The notes beneath the pieces are model-generated. The model ran no database searches. It had not been told where the DNA came from and was given only the letters and a program-made list of their open reading frames with translations. From positions 1 through 21,367 of IMG/VR virus record IMGVR_UViG_3300000553_000386: a stretch of 21,367 nt of DNA, one strand, 5' to 3'. This DNA is from a virus. This document shows positions 6,543-14,102 of the stretch, piece after piece (within the stretch, counting starts at the first letter, position 1; each line of letters begins with the position of its first letter). A program made the translations under genes and the position numbers.

Positions 6543-7193
6543 TTATATTTTAATATTATTTTTTAAATTATTACCAATTGTTTCAACTAAGGTTTTTAAA
6601 CTAGTTTGTTTGTCTTCATAAACTTTATCAAAGACCTTAAATTGAAAAATATATTCTTTTTCTTTTTCTTTTGAAATTTCTAAAGTTATATTTTGATTAT
6701 TGTTCAATCCAATAACAAACCTAAAAAATAATGATTTACAAGGCATAATTGATATTTTTTCTTCTTTAACATTTATAATTGAAATATCGGTGACACCATT
6801 TTCTTGAAACCATTCATTAATTATAGTTGCTGGTGATTTAACAAATTTTGATAAAATTTTAATATTTTCTCCAAATTTATTTTTCTTAAATATTTCTGTA
6901 ATTTTAGATGTAAAATCTTCTAAATCAGAAAATTCCACTCTAATATATTCACAATTAATATCAAATAAATACGTAAAATTATTTTTAGTGATTTTGGTTT
7001 TCTTATTGTCTGTTAAAAATATCAATTTTGTATAAATTATATTAACATCGTCATATAAAATTTTATTTATAGATATAATTAATTTTAAATCTCCTGTTAC
7101 AGTTTTCTCATAAACAGTTTCAACAGAAAGAACTTTCGTAGAGTCAAATACTTCTTTTATTTTATTAATCAAATCACCAACTAATATATTCAT
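6543..7193 (-). CDS. Hypothetical protein in the baseplate operon
   Basis: The 216-residue sequence is not recognised. It is Lys/Ile/Asn-rich with alternating beta strands and short helices, and has no signal peptide, membrane segment or catalytic motif. It is packed between the 921-residue structural gene (4-base gap) and the gp6-like gene (2-base gap), so it is almost surely co-transcribed and may be a wedge or tail-completion component. Its ATG overlaps the AT-rich stretch AATTTAATTAA, with no Shine-Dalgarno sequence. By position it could be a counterpart of one of the smaller T4 wedge proteins (for example gp53), but no sequence feature proves that. Confidence 0.7.
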   Translation of the reverse strand: MNILVGDLINKIKEVFDSTKVLSVETVYEKTVTGDLKLIISINKILYDDVNIIYTKLIFLTDNKKTKITKNNFTYLFDINCEYIRVEFSDLEDFTSKITEIFKKNKFGENIKILSKFVKSPATIINEWFQENGVTDISIINVKEEKISIMPCKSLFFRFVIGLNNNQNITLEISKEKEKEYIFQFKVFDKVYEDKQTSLKTLVETIGNNLKNNIKI

Positions 7194-7197
7194 TTAA

Positions 7198-9963
7198 TTA
7201 AATTATTTTGTATGTTACGTCATATCTCTCATTAAACGTAGTAGTATTATCTGCGCTAACTCTCAAAATAGAAACTTGTACACCTCTATAATAACTAACA
7301 ACAGGTTGACCCTTTAATATACAACCTGCAGAAACAGGATTGAATAAGTCATCATAAGCTGGTAAATCAATCGTTAAATTTGTATTTAACGTATATCCAG
7401 TATAGCCAGAAACTGTAAATTTATTATAATTAGTGTTTTTATTTAAAATTTTATATGCACCACTATAATCTACCGTATTACCAGAAAGATCAAAAAGGTA
7501 TAAATTTTGTACATAAACAGTATCACCAGTTTTAAAAATATCTTCAGTGACTGTAATATCAGTATAACCAGTTGAACACCAACTTGCACCTGTGTTAATA
7601 CCTAATGTATTAACATGTATATTTTCATTTAAATAAAAATTATCAGTAAATATTGATTGATCTGGTGCCAATACATTATAAGATTCAATATCCTTAGGTA
7701 AATCTATATTAAAGACATTTATTTCTGTTTTAGTACCATTTTGATCAAACATCATATTAACATATAGTCTCTGAGAGAATTCAGCATACTGAGGTTTAAT
7801 GATAATATCTAATTTTTGCATATTTTTTAAATCTCTATCTAATAATATAATAACATTTCCACTATCTGTAGAAACATTATCATTATTAATATTTAATAAT
7901 AATTTATTGGTAAATGATAATGCAACTGGATAAGATGTACCAGTATTTGTAAAATTATAATTATAAGCAACTGTTGTACTTACATTTATAATTGCATCAT
8001 ATTCTACGCCAACAACATTAAATTTTAGTTGTGGATAAATTCCAGAATTATCTACTGAAATTTTAGCAGTATCAGAATCTATAAATTGATTTGTAGCATA
8101 TAATCTTAGTAAATCTTCCATATTTTTCATTCTAGACTTTAAATCGTCCATATCAGTCTGAGAATAAATTAAACTCTTCATATCTTGAAGATCCATATTA
8201 ATTCGTATAAATTCACTTATAATGTTCACAAAATTTTCATTTACTTGATAAAATTTTCTCATCATTTCATTATAGAGATCAAAACCAAACATATTGTAAA
8301 TTGTACTTGGATCATATGTCAATGGAAGAACATCATTATCTATATTATAATGTATATTTAAATTAAAAATATAAGATAATCCATCATGCACACCGTTAGT
8401 AACTAGTTTGTGGTAAGGTGTTATTAAAGTTGAATAATTATCATCATCATTGTCTGGATTATTTAAAAATTCGATTCCATATAAATTAACATAAGAATTA
8501 ATATTATTATTATTATCTTTTTCTATTAATTCATAATACCAAAGAATAGCATTAAAATCAAAATCTTCTGGCGCTTGATCTTGAATAGAAATAGAATTAA
8601 ATTCATCAAAATTTTGAGTCTCTAAACCTGGAATATTCATCTTATAATAATGATTTCTATCAACATCAATATAGACACCATCTATTTCATCAGAATTAAA
8701 ATCTGTTAATTTTTCAGTATAATTTTCAGCATTTAAACCAGTATTATCAGATAATAAAACTCCATAATAATCACCTTGATATCTTACACTATCACCATTT
8801 GAACATATATATGTGTGATCAACTGTATCATATTGTCCATAAAAAGAACCAGGATAATCTGATGGGTTCGTCCTTATTGGTGAATTTAAACTTTCGGCAC
8901 CTACAATCTCTTCTTGAATCTCATCTGGAAGTATAGGCACTTCCAAATTTGGAGTATAATTAGTATTACTTCTAATCCCAAATAAAATTGTAGGCGTTTT
9001 TCCTACTTGATGAGGTATATATGCCGTTATCTCTTGCCCAACTCTAGATGCAGTTTGAATATTTGTAATCTGATTAATTTCTCCAATATATTGTACCAAT
9101 CTATTGTAATTCAGATATATATAAGTTGCGGATAAAACAGGAGAACTTCCTTGTCCTTGAATATCTGAATTCAACCAAAGTTCGGTTATTGCAGTAGAAC
9201 CAGTTGGAAAATTAATTTGACCTATTATATAAGTTTGACCAAATGTAATTCCTGAAATATGATCAGTATCACTTTTTAAAATAACTTTATCACCAACCTT
9301 AAATTTTGCAAAATCATTTGTAGTTGTACCTTTTATTGTAATTTTAGGAGTATTTCTATATTCATATTGATAATCTGCACTTTCTTCAACTTGATATACA
9401 GAATAATCAACAGATTGTCTTTCTTTCCATAAATATTTACGGAAATAATCATGATTAGTTACAGTAGATTCATTTGTATTTTCAAAATCTGAAAGATTTT
9501 TATCCCAATCTACTTTGTGAACTGCAGGTTCAAAATCAATTAAATTTAATTTTTTACACCATTTCCAAAAAATATGTTCTGTAGGTGTATATCTTTCAGC
9601 AATATTATAAAAATCTGTATTTGTATTTATTCTACTTTCGTGTAAAACTGTATCATAATTAGCAACATAATTTCTCAAAGATTCAACTAATTGATCAGAA
9701 AATAATGTCGGTGTTGTATAATTTGGATCAGGACTATAAAAAGAATTATCTCCTATATTACTTTTTGGCAAAAAATCCACAGTACCATCAATCGGGTTAG
9801 GACTACCTTCTACCTGACGAGGTATATTTAATAACATAAATTTAGTAAAATTAAGATCATAAAAATCATTATAATTTGCTAAATTTAAATCGTTCGCTGA
9901 ACTTGGGAAAGCATAGAATGAACTTCCACGTTGCTTCATTCGTTTATATAAAGGTGTTGCCAT
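7198..9963 (-). CDS. Large baseplate-type structural protein (gp7 candidate)
   Basis: A 921-residue protein with the composition of a virion protein: rich in Asn, Asp, Tyr and Thr, few Cys, many beta segments. The N-terminus reads LYKRMKQRGSSFYAFPSS. A central region at about residues 565-650 has a long helical section (NIISEFIRINMDLQDM, then MDDLKSRMKNMEDLLRLY) that looks like a coiled coil. The C-terminal part has repeated small beta domains with Gly/Thr turns. It is the first gene of the operon leading into the unknown protein and the gp6-like gene. The T4 counterpart in this size class and position is gp7 (1032 residues), but no diagnostic motif confirms this. A TATATATA box lies about 24 bases upstream of the ATG. 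Confidence 0.7.
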   Translation of the reverse strand: MATPLYKRMKQRGSSFYAFPSSANDLNLANYNDFYDLNFTKFMLLNIPRQVEGSPNPIDGTVDFLPKSNIGDNSFYSPDPNYTTPTLFSDQLVESLRNYVANYDTVLHESRINTNTDFYNIAERYTPTEHIFWKWCKKLNLIDFEPAVHKVDWDKNLSDFENTNESTVTNHDYFRKYLWKERQSVDYSVYQVEESADYQYEYRNTPKITIKGTTTNDFAKFKVGDKVILKSDTDHISGITFGQTYIIGQINFPTGSTAITELWLNSDIQGQGSSPVLSATYIYLNYNRLVQYIGEINQITNIQTASRVGQEITAYIPHQVGKTPTILFGIRSNTNYTPNLEVPILPDEIQEEIVGAESLNSPIRTNPSDYPGSFYGQYDTVDHTYICSNGDSVRYQGDYYGVLLSDNTGLNAENYTEKLTDFNSDEIDGVYIDVDRNHYYKMNIPGLETQNFDEFNSISIQDQAPEDFDFNAILWYYELIEKDNNNNINSYVNLYGIEFLNNPDNDDDNYSTLITPYHKLVTNGVHDGLSYIFNLNIHYNIDNDVLPLTYDPSTIYNMFGFDLYNEMMRKFYQVNENFVNIISEFIRINMDLQDMKSLIYSQTDMDDLKSRMKNMEDLLRLYATNQFIDSDTAKISVDNSGIYPQLKFNVVGVEYDAIINVSTTVAYNYNFTNTGTSYPVALSFTNKLLLNINNDNVSTDSGNVIILLDRDLKNMQKLDIIIKPQYAEFSQRLYVNMMFDQNGTKTEINVFNIDLPKDIESYNVLAPDQSIFTDNFYLNENIHVNTLGINTGASWCSTGYTDITVTEDIFKTGDTVYVQNLYLFDLSGNTVDYSGAYKILNKNTNYNKFTVSGYTGYTLNTNLTIDLPAYDDLFNPVSAGCILKGQPVVSYYRGVQVSILRVSADNTTTFNERYDVTYKII

Positions 9964-9986
9964 ATTATTTTTAAATATTTTAATAT

Positions 9987-9994
9987 TATATATA
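9987..9994 (-). promoter_or_regulatory. TATATATA box upstream of the baseplate operon
   Basis: On the minus strand the box reads TATATATAATATTAAAA and ends 23 bases before the ATG at 9963. It follows a strong terminator hairpin at 10017-10050, as expected where one transcription unit ends and the next begins. The promoter role is inferred. Confidence 0.45.
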
Positions 9995-10016
9995 AAAATT
10001 ACAGCCCCATAAAATG

Positions 10017-10050
10017 AAAAGAGTGATATATTTCTAAATCACTCTTTTTT
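10017..10050. terminator. Rho-independent terminator hairpin
   Basis: A perfect 11-bp stem, AAAAGAGTGAT at 10017-10027 and ATCACTCTTTT at 10038-10048, has a 10-base loop and further T residues. It lies just downstream of the minus-strand gene ending at 10055. The A-rich arm makes it usable in either direction. It separates the small/GT2 genes from the baseplate operon. Confidence 0.8.
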
Positions 10051-10054
10051 AAAA

Positions 10055-10273
10055 TTATTCATTAAACCAAAGTCGTTTATTTAACTCCATTCGGATCAAA
10101 TGCACATCTATTTCATAATCTTTGCTCATTTTTTCTAAATCTTCACAATCTTCATTTTTCTCTTTGGCTCTTTCTATAAGTAAATCTGTATTGTCTAGAA
10201 AAGTGTCATATTCCTTTAATAAGGATTGTAAAATACTAGATTCGGTTTTTTCGTAAGTCTTAATTGTATTCAT
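10055..10273 (-). CDS. Small helical protein with capsid-targeting-like N-terminus
   Basis: From the ATG at 10273 it encodes 72 residues beginning MNTIKTYEKTESS, which matches the signature shared by several small genes here. The frame is open further upstream, to 10330, but the longer start would add a Lys/Asn/Tyr-rich leader that overlaps the stop of the glycosyltransferase gene, so the internal ATG is preferred. The body is predicted helical and acidic (DNTDLLIERAKEKNEDCEDL), possibly a short coiled coil. The function is unknown. It is followed by a strong terminator at 10017-10050. Confidence 0.65.
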   Translation of the reverse strand: MNTIKTYEKTESSILQSLLKEYDTFLDNTDLLIERAKEKNEDCEDLEKMSKDYEIDVHLIRMELNKRLWFNE

Positions 10274-10326
10274 TTTAGTTAATTTATTATAAATATAAAA
10301 AATATTTAAATTTGTTGTTTTTTTGA

Positions 10327-10956
10327 TCAAAAATCACCCCCACTATAGTGTGCCACTAAATATTCACTATTTTTTTCTAATTTTTTGAATTTTAATCCCA
10401 TACTAGCTAATTTTAGTATAAACATGAAATCATGACCATAACCTCCTGAATTTGACCATCTTACATATTCTAAATTTTTATGACTGATAGAACTTGTTCC
10501 AATACTTGCCCATCTTGGTTCTACAATTCTTAAATAAAATTTCTTAAAGGTGCTATCCAGTACTAATAAATCATTATAATAAATGAAATCTACAGTGTTT
10601 AAATCAAAGCCATCTACAATAATTTGTAGATGTTTTGAACCTAAAACATCATCGCTATCTAAGTATGAAATTATATCTCCATCAACAACATCTAATGCAA
10701 TATTTCGCATTGCGCCTGAATATAATTGCTGTTTAGGAATTTGTAATATTTTAATATTTGATTCATTAGAGAAATATTGATTATATAAATCAACAGTTAA
10801 AGGACAACCATCTGATACAATCACTAATTCCTTATTTTCATAAGTTTGTTTTTTGAAACTGTTAACAGCACGAATAAATTTTTTATCTGCATTGCTACGA
10901 CTTCCTGGATAGGGAAGCAAGTAACTCGCCATAATTACACTAACTTTAGGATTCAT
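10327..10956 (-). CDS. Glycosyltransferase family 2 (GT-A fold)
   Basis: This 209-residue GT2-type enzyme transfers a sugar from a nucleotide-sugar donor. It starts KVSVIMASYL, with the first beta strand and the nucleotide-binding region. KELVIVSDGCP follows, then the metal-binding DxD region ISYLDSDD at about residues 97-103, and YGHDFMFILKLASMG near residue 175, where the catalytic base usually lies. It is shorter than many GT2 proteins and has no membrane anchor. It lies directly downstream of the collagen-like fibre gene and upstream of a small gene, outside the large sugar operon at 14.5-21.4 kb. This placement suggests it may modify a virion protein such as the fibre, which is inference. 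A TATATATA box lies 18 bases upstream. Confidence 0.85.
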   Translation of the reverse strand: MNPKVSVIMASYLLPYPGSRSNADKKFIRAVNSFKKQTYENKELVIVSDGCPLTVDLYNQYFSNESNIKILQIPKQQLYSGAMRNIALDVVDGDIISYLDSDDVLGSKHLQIIVDGFDLNTVDFIYYNDLLVLDSTFKKFYLRIVEPRWASIGTSSISHKNLEYVRWSNSGGYGHDFMFILKLASMGLKFKKLEKNSEYLVAHYSGGDF

Positions 10957-10973
10957 AAAATATGTTATTTTTC

Positions 10974-10981
10974 TATATATA
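10974..10981 (-). promoter_or_regulatory. TATATATA box upstream of GT2
   Basis: CATATATATAG on the minus strand ends about 18 bases before the ATG at 10956. It is the same spacing class as the other boxes in this window. The promoter role is inferred. Confidence 0.4.
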
Positions 10982-11010
10982 TGAAAAAATAAAGGTTGTG
11001 TTTACAAAAA

Positions 11011-11829
11011 TTAATAACTAGTTCCTATAACATCCCAAACTAAAGGAAATGCATCTTTAATAGTCAAACTATAATATGAATCTAATATTAGATGACTACC
11101 AGGTGAATCTATAACACTACTAATAAGTGTTATATCAACAGTCCCGTTTGTTGCGTTTTTTATTTTCATTTCTTGATATGGAAAATTACCAGTGGCGTCA
11201 TGTATTGTAAGAGTAACACCAGTGCTTGTAACTCTTATATAGGTATCACCTGTGTTAGTAGTATAATCCAATGAAACTATTGTTATAGGACCAACATTTC
11301 CATTTATTCCTGATGAACCTGAACTACCTGATGAACCTGAACTGCCGTCTGTGCCTGAAGAACCAGAACTACCTGATGAACCTGAAGTGCCATCTGTTCC
11401 TGATGTACCACTTCCTGATTGAAAAGTTACACCTGTAGGATACCAAAAACCATATGAGGAAGTAACTGCACTATACACTAATATATCTCCATCTTGAACT
11501 GGTTTTGTCCAAGATTTTCCAAATGTAGTACCAGTAAAGTAAATATTGGTCACCCACATACCTTCAACTGTACCTCCAGAAAAAATACCATCTAACTTGA
11601 TTAAGCCATCTTGTTCTTCAAATTGAATATCATGAATTATATCACCAGTTTGTCCAGACGTAATTCCAGAAACAAAACTGTATGTAATTGCACTAATATA
11701 ACTATTAAATCCTGATAATGTAATTCTTTTAGCATTACTTAAATAAGACGAAGAATCTATTGGAATTGATTCGTCACCTTTTAAATTATTTTCTATTTGT
11801 AAATTTCTAATTCTTACTATATTTGCCAT
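11011..11829 (-). CDS. Collagen-like repeat fibre or tail protein
   Basis: A 272-residue protein with three parts. Residues 1-140 are beta-rich with many Gly/Thr turns (YSFVSGITSGQTGDI). Residues 141-182 are about 14 Gly-X-Y triplets, almost all GSS, GTS, GTD or GSD-like, ending GINGNVGP. The C-terminal 90 residues form a beta-type head (VSLDYTTNTGDTYIRVTS, TLTIHDATGNFPY). Collagen-like triplets form trimeric stalks in many phage fibres. The C-terminal head would be the exposed tip or a trimerisation domain. The Ser-rich Y positions could be glycosylated, and a GT2 gene follows directly. The host-receptor role is inferred. The N-terminus MANIVRIRNLQIENNL has no signal peptide. Confidence 0.75.
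   Translation of the reverse strand: MANIVRIRNLQIENNLKGDESIPIDSSSYLSNAKRITLSGFNSYISAITYSFVSGITSGQTGDIIHDIQFEEQDGLIKLDGIFSGGTVEGMWVTNIYFTGTTFGKSWTKPVQDGDILVYSAVTSSYGFWYPTGVTFQSGSGTSGTDGTSGSSGSSGSSGTDGSSGSSGSSGSSGINGNVGPITIVSLDYTTNTGDTYIRVTSTGVTLTIHDATGNFPYQEMKIKNATNGTVDITLISSVIDSPGSHLILDSYYSLTIKDAFPLVWDVIGTSY
11284..11409 (-). repeat. Collagen-like Gly-X-Y repeat tract
   Basis: Nine-base units of the type coding for GSS/GTD triplets recur across this segment, with near-identical blocks such as TCAGGTAGTTCAGG-like units. Direct repeats of this kind can expand or contract by recombination, which would change stalk length. Confidence 0.75.
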
Positions 11830-11849
11830 TAAAAATGGAATTTTTTATG

Positions 11850-11885
11850 TATATATAATTTTTTGAATGTTAAAAATTATATATA
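11850..11885. promoter_or_regulatory. 14-bp inverted repeat with TATATATA boxes (divergent promoter)
   Basis: TATATATAATTTTT at 11850-11863 and its exact reverse complement AAAAATTATATATA at 11872-11885 are separated by 8 bases. The repeat lies between the minus-strand fibre gene (start 11829) and the plus-strand gene (start 11911). Each arm gives one strand a TATATATA box about 20-26 bases before its start codon. It reads as a symmetrical pair of promoters, which is inferred from position and recurrence. Confidence 0.5.
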
Positions 11886-11892
11886 CGATATG

Positions 11893-11902
11893 AAAAAGGA
11901 GG
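11893..11902 (+). promoter_or_regulatory. Strong Shine-Dalgarno sequence (AAAAAGGAGG)
   Basis: A full AAGGAGG sits 8 bases before the ATG at 11911 and decides that start over the upstream in-frame ATGs at 11863 and 11890. It stands out because nearly all other genes here have AT-rich leaders without a Shine-Dalgarno sequence. Confidence 0.75.
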
Positions 11903-11910
11903 AAAATATA

Positions 11911-12342
11911 ATGATCACAAAATTTAAAACATTATTTGAGAAGAATATTGATTTAACTGATATATCCGTCAAAGTAGGAAATGAAAAAAAGGAATTAATT
12001 GATAAAATTAAACATGAATTGTCAATTATAACGTATAAAAAAAGTAATAGTCCAAAATCAATTAGAATTTTAGATATTAGTGGATATTTTAATAAGAGGG
12101 ATTTTAGAGATATTAAATTAATATATAGAACATATTTAGTTATTAATTTGTCAAATCAAGATAAAATAAAAGCTACATTATCAATATTTCAAGATGAAAA
12201 TAAGAATAATATTTGCATTAGGATAAATGATGATTTAGTTTTTGATCTTGATAATAAAAATTACACAAATGAAATATTTATTGATAAAATAATTAATAAA
12301 TATAAAGAATATCTTGTAAAAGATTTTAAAAAAATAAGATAA
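11911..12342 (+). CDS. Hypothetical protein with capsid-targeting-like N-terminus
   Basis: The start at 11911 is chosen because of the strong AAGGAGG 8 bases upstream, giving 143 residues that begin MITKFKTLFEKNIDL. That N-terminus fits the signature shared by the small genes. The rest alternates charged helices and beta segments (RIRINDDLVFDLDNK-like content) and is Lys/Ile/Asn-rich, with no recognised domain. It heads a plus-strand block of four closely packed genes (11911-13312). The next gene starts 2 bases after its stop. The function is unknown. Confidence 0.7.
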   Translation: MITKFKTLFEKNIDLTDISVKVGNEKKELIDKIKHELSIITYKKSNSPKSIRILDISGYFNKRDFRDIKLIYRTYLVINLSNQDKIKATLSIFQDENKNNICIRINDDLVFDLDNKNYTNEIFIDKIINKYKEYLVKDFKKIR

Positions 12343-12343
12343 A

Positions 12344-12658
12344 ATGGAAAATATTAGATTGTACGAAGATTTCGAAGATGATATTGTTGTTGAAGATGAT
12401 ATGATTACTATCCCAAAATCAACACTTGAAGGTTGGATAAACGGTTTAAAAGAAAATGAAAATTTAGAAGAAGGTGGTCATAATACTATTATCGATGATA
12501 TGGAATCTTTTTTAGATGATTATTATGATAATCAAATAGAATCATCTGATCCAGATGAGGTTGATAGGAAACTTTCTAAAGATGAAATTGAACCAGTTGA
12601 GGAATTATCATCTGATGATGAAAATCCTAACTTTATAAAAAAATTCGAAGACTCATGA
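12344..12658 (+). CDS. Acidic small protein with capsid-targeting-like N-terminus
   Basis: This 104-residue protein is very rich in Asp and Glu. It starts MENIRLYEDFEDDIVVED, whose first ten residues resemble the capsid-targeting peptide. Low-complexity acidic stretches (SSDPDEVDRKLSKDEIE) suggest an extended or partly disordered chain. Acidic small proteins of this kind occur as head-core or scaffold components in T4-like phages (for example gp67), but no specific similarity is seen. It overlaps the next gene by 4 bases (ATGA), so translation is probably coupled. Confidence 0.7.
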   Translation: MENIRLYEDFEDDIVVEDDMITIPKSTLEGWINGLKENENLEEGGHNTIIDDMESFLDDYYDNQIESSDPDEVDRKLSKDEIEPVEELSSDDENPNFIKKFEDS

Positions 12659-12918
12659 AAAAATTTACGACATTAAAAGAGGATTTAATTAAAGAAAATG
12701 CTCAATTGAATGAAAAATTTGATAATAAAATTGAAAAAACTCAGGAAAATTTAAAAAGAGTTAATGATGTTTTAATTATTCTAAAAGAAGAATACACCAA
12801 ACAACCATACAATTTAAATATTATCAATGAAGTTGAACATATTAATGAACAATTAGATGCAATAGGATTAAACAAAGAATACGCAATGGGTGCAAAAAAT
12901 CCTAATGAAAATGTCTGA
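12655..12918 (+). CDS. Small coiled-coil protein
   Basis: This is an 87-residue protein. It starts MKKFTTLKEDLIKEN, and residues 10-50 have the heptad-like charged pattern of a coiled coil (KIEKTQENLKRVNDVLIILK). It starts within the ATGA overlap with the acidic gene before it. The next gene starts inside its last codons. The function is unknown. A structural or head-core role is possible given its acidic neighbour. Confidence 0.65.
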   Translation: MKKFTTLKEDLIKENAQLNEKFDNKIEKTQENLKRVNDVLIILKEEYTKQPYNLNIINEVEHINEQLDAIGLNKEYAMGAKNPNENV

Positions 12919-13312
12919 TATAACTACAAAATTTGATGATTTTAAAACGAAAAAGGTGAAAGACTTTGATAAAACCAAAGAATTTTCACCTCTTTCTGAT
13001 GATATTATTGCAATATCCAGATTAGATAATGGTGATTATAAAAAAATCACCGAACCTGTTAATATTATTCAAATTACTGGAGTTATAACAGATGAAGAAG
13101 AAATAAAAAAATTAGATGAAATTGCTGGTGGTCCTGTTCTTAACACAGACATAAGTTTAAAACAAGTTAAAAGGGGTGATATAATCTGGCTCTCCGCCAT
13201 AGCACAGCTACCTGGACATTCTTCTGTATATAACACACAATCGTATATTACGATAAAAGCGAGAATTATCGATTGGTATACTGGTTTAAATAAACTCAAC
13301 CAAATGAAATAA
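12911..13312 (+). CDS. Hypothetical protein
   Basis: From the ATG at 12911 it encodes 133 residues starting MSDITTKFDDFKTKKV. In-frame ATGs at 12890 and 12905 are alternatives. The later one is preferred because it overlaps only 8 bases of the previous gene, but the choice is uncertain. The middle reads PVNIIQITGVITDEEEIKKL, and the C-terminal half has LKQVKRGDIIWLSAIAQLPG, which looks like a beta-sheet domain. No family is recognised. Its stop codon directly abuts the stop of the convergent gene at 13313 (TAATTA). Confidence 0.6.
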   Translation: MSDITTKFDDFKTKKVKDFDKTKEFSPLSDDIIAISRLDNGDYKKITEPVNIIQITGVITDEEEIKKLDEIAGGPVLNTDISLKQVKRGDIIWLSAIAQLPGHSSVYNTQSYITIKARIIDWYTGLNKLNQMK

Positions 13313-13540
13313 TTAAAACTTCAATTGTGAAGTTGTTACAGTTGTTTCATTTCCTTTCAAATCCCGAATTTTAGATTTATCCTTAGATTGACTGATAACA
13401 AAAACTTCCTTTGAAGTTACTTTTTTAGATTTTCCTGTATAAATAGCCTTTCCAAGTTTTTCTCCACCTAAAAATTCTATAACTTGTTTTCTCAAACCAT
13501 TACTTTCAGGCAATTCTAATGCTCGTTTTGCTAAACTCAT
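13313..13540 (-). CDS. Small hypothetical protein
   Basis: This 75-residue basic protein starts MSLAKRALELPESNGLRK. The frame is open further upstream to 13579, but that would add a Tyr/Ile/Cys-rich leader (KYFLYICVNIKD), and the internal ATG at 13540 gives a more natural start. The body is Lys/Ser/Thr-rich, with beta strands of the small-barrel type (GKAIYTGKSKKVTSKEVFVI). It is a single minus-strand gene among plus-strand genes, with a palindromic TATATATA region upstream at 13587-13619. The function is unknown. Confidence 0.55.
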   Translation of the reverse strand: MSLAKRALELPESNGLRKQVIEFLGGEKLGKAIYTGKSKKVTSKEVFVISQSKDKSKIRDLKGNETTVTTSQLKF

Positions 13541-13586
13541 ATCTTTTATATTTACACAAATATACAAAAAATATTTCATATAAAAA

Positions 13587-13619
13587 AAATTATATATAGC
13601 ATAAAGAAATATATAATTT
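13587..13619. promoter_or_regulatory. Inverted repeat with TATATA boxes (divergent promoter)
   Basis: AAATTATATAT at 13587-13597 pairs with ATATATAATTT at 13609-13619 across an 11-base spacer. The layout is the same as at 11850-11885. It lies between the minus-strand gene starting at 13540 and the plus-strand gene at 13702. Confidence 0.4.
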
Positions 13620-13622
13620 ATA

Positions 13623-13692
13623 ATGGATTATGTAAAAACAGACAAAAGATGAAATTGAAGAATATGAATTAAAAAATCAGCAAAAAATATAA
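13623..13692 (+). pseudogene. Possible micro-ORF broken by a one-base insertion
   Basis: ATGGATTATGTAAAAACAGA reads MDYVKTDK and then hits TGA. With one A removed from the AAAA run at 13654-13657 it continues DEIEEYELKNQQKI and stops at 13692, giving a 22-residue acidic peptide. It sits right after the promoter-like palindrome. It could be chance, since this is a very short and AT-rich stretch. Confidence 0.2.
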
Positions 13693-13701
13693 TTTATAAT
13701 T

Positions 13702-14082
13702 ATGTCAGTAGTAGCACTTAAAAATTTAGCAAAAAAACACGGCATTAGTATGAAAAAAGCCGAAAAGAAATGGGACGAAGCAAAAGCAATCGTTTCAAAA
13801 GAATATTCAGAAGATGATCCAAAATATTGGGGTACCGTTATGAACATAACCAAATCTAAAATAAAAAAGCATTCAAAGAAAAAATCAAAAAAAGAATCTA
13901 GAATTTACAATTTTGAAACTTTTATTAATGAAGGAAAAAAGGAAAAAATGGAAATTAATAAAGAAATCAAAAAAATAAATCGTGAGGAACGACTTAAATC
14001 AGGTGCAAATTTATCCACAAAAGTAATTCCAGATAAAAAGAATCGATATAAACGAAAGAAAAAAGTTGATTTAGATGAGTAA
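13702..14082 (+). CDS. Basic phage protein with internal FINE signature
   Basis: A 126-residue, very Lys-rich protein. Residues 1-50 (LKNLAKKHGISMKKAEKKWD, then DPKYWGTVMNITK) match a small conserved phage domain often seen as MxVxALKxxAKKxGxSxxxxExxWD, of unknown function. After a Lys-rich linker comes SRIYNFETFINEGKKEK at about residues 66-82, a clear capsid-targeting-like sequence that is internal here and not at the N-terminus. The C-terminal 40 residues are again strongly basic (KNRYKRKKKVD). The basic character would suit binding DNA or being packaged with DNA. A bidirectional terminator follows immediately. Confidence 0.75.
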   Translation: MSVVALKNLAKKHGISMKKAEKKWDEAKAIVSKEYSEDDPKYWGTVMNITKSKIKKHSKKKSKKESRIYNFETFINEGKKEKMEINKEIKKINREERLKSGANLSTKVIPDKKNRYKRKKKVDLDE

Positions 14083-14102
14083 AAAAGACAAATGTCTTTT
14101 TT
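14081..14102. terminator. Bidirectional terminator between convergent genes
   Basis: AAAAAAGACA at 14081-14090 and TGTCTTTTTT at 14093-14102 form a compact hairpin with an A-run on one side and a T-run on the other. It overlaps the stop codons of the convergent genes ending at 14082 (plus) and 14101 (minus), so it can stop transcription from both sides. Confidence 0.75.

Noticed and set aside
10583-10780. Plus-strand open frame of 65 codons inside the GT2 gene
   Set aside because: It lies antisense to a well-supported glycosyltransferase and its sequence has no protein-like features.
13069-13299. Minus-strand open frame opposite the gene at 12911-13312
   Set aside because: It is the antisense of a gene in a packed plus-strand block and shows no motif; its Cys/Ser-rich content is typical of reverse-strand reading.
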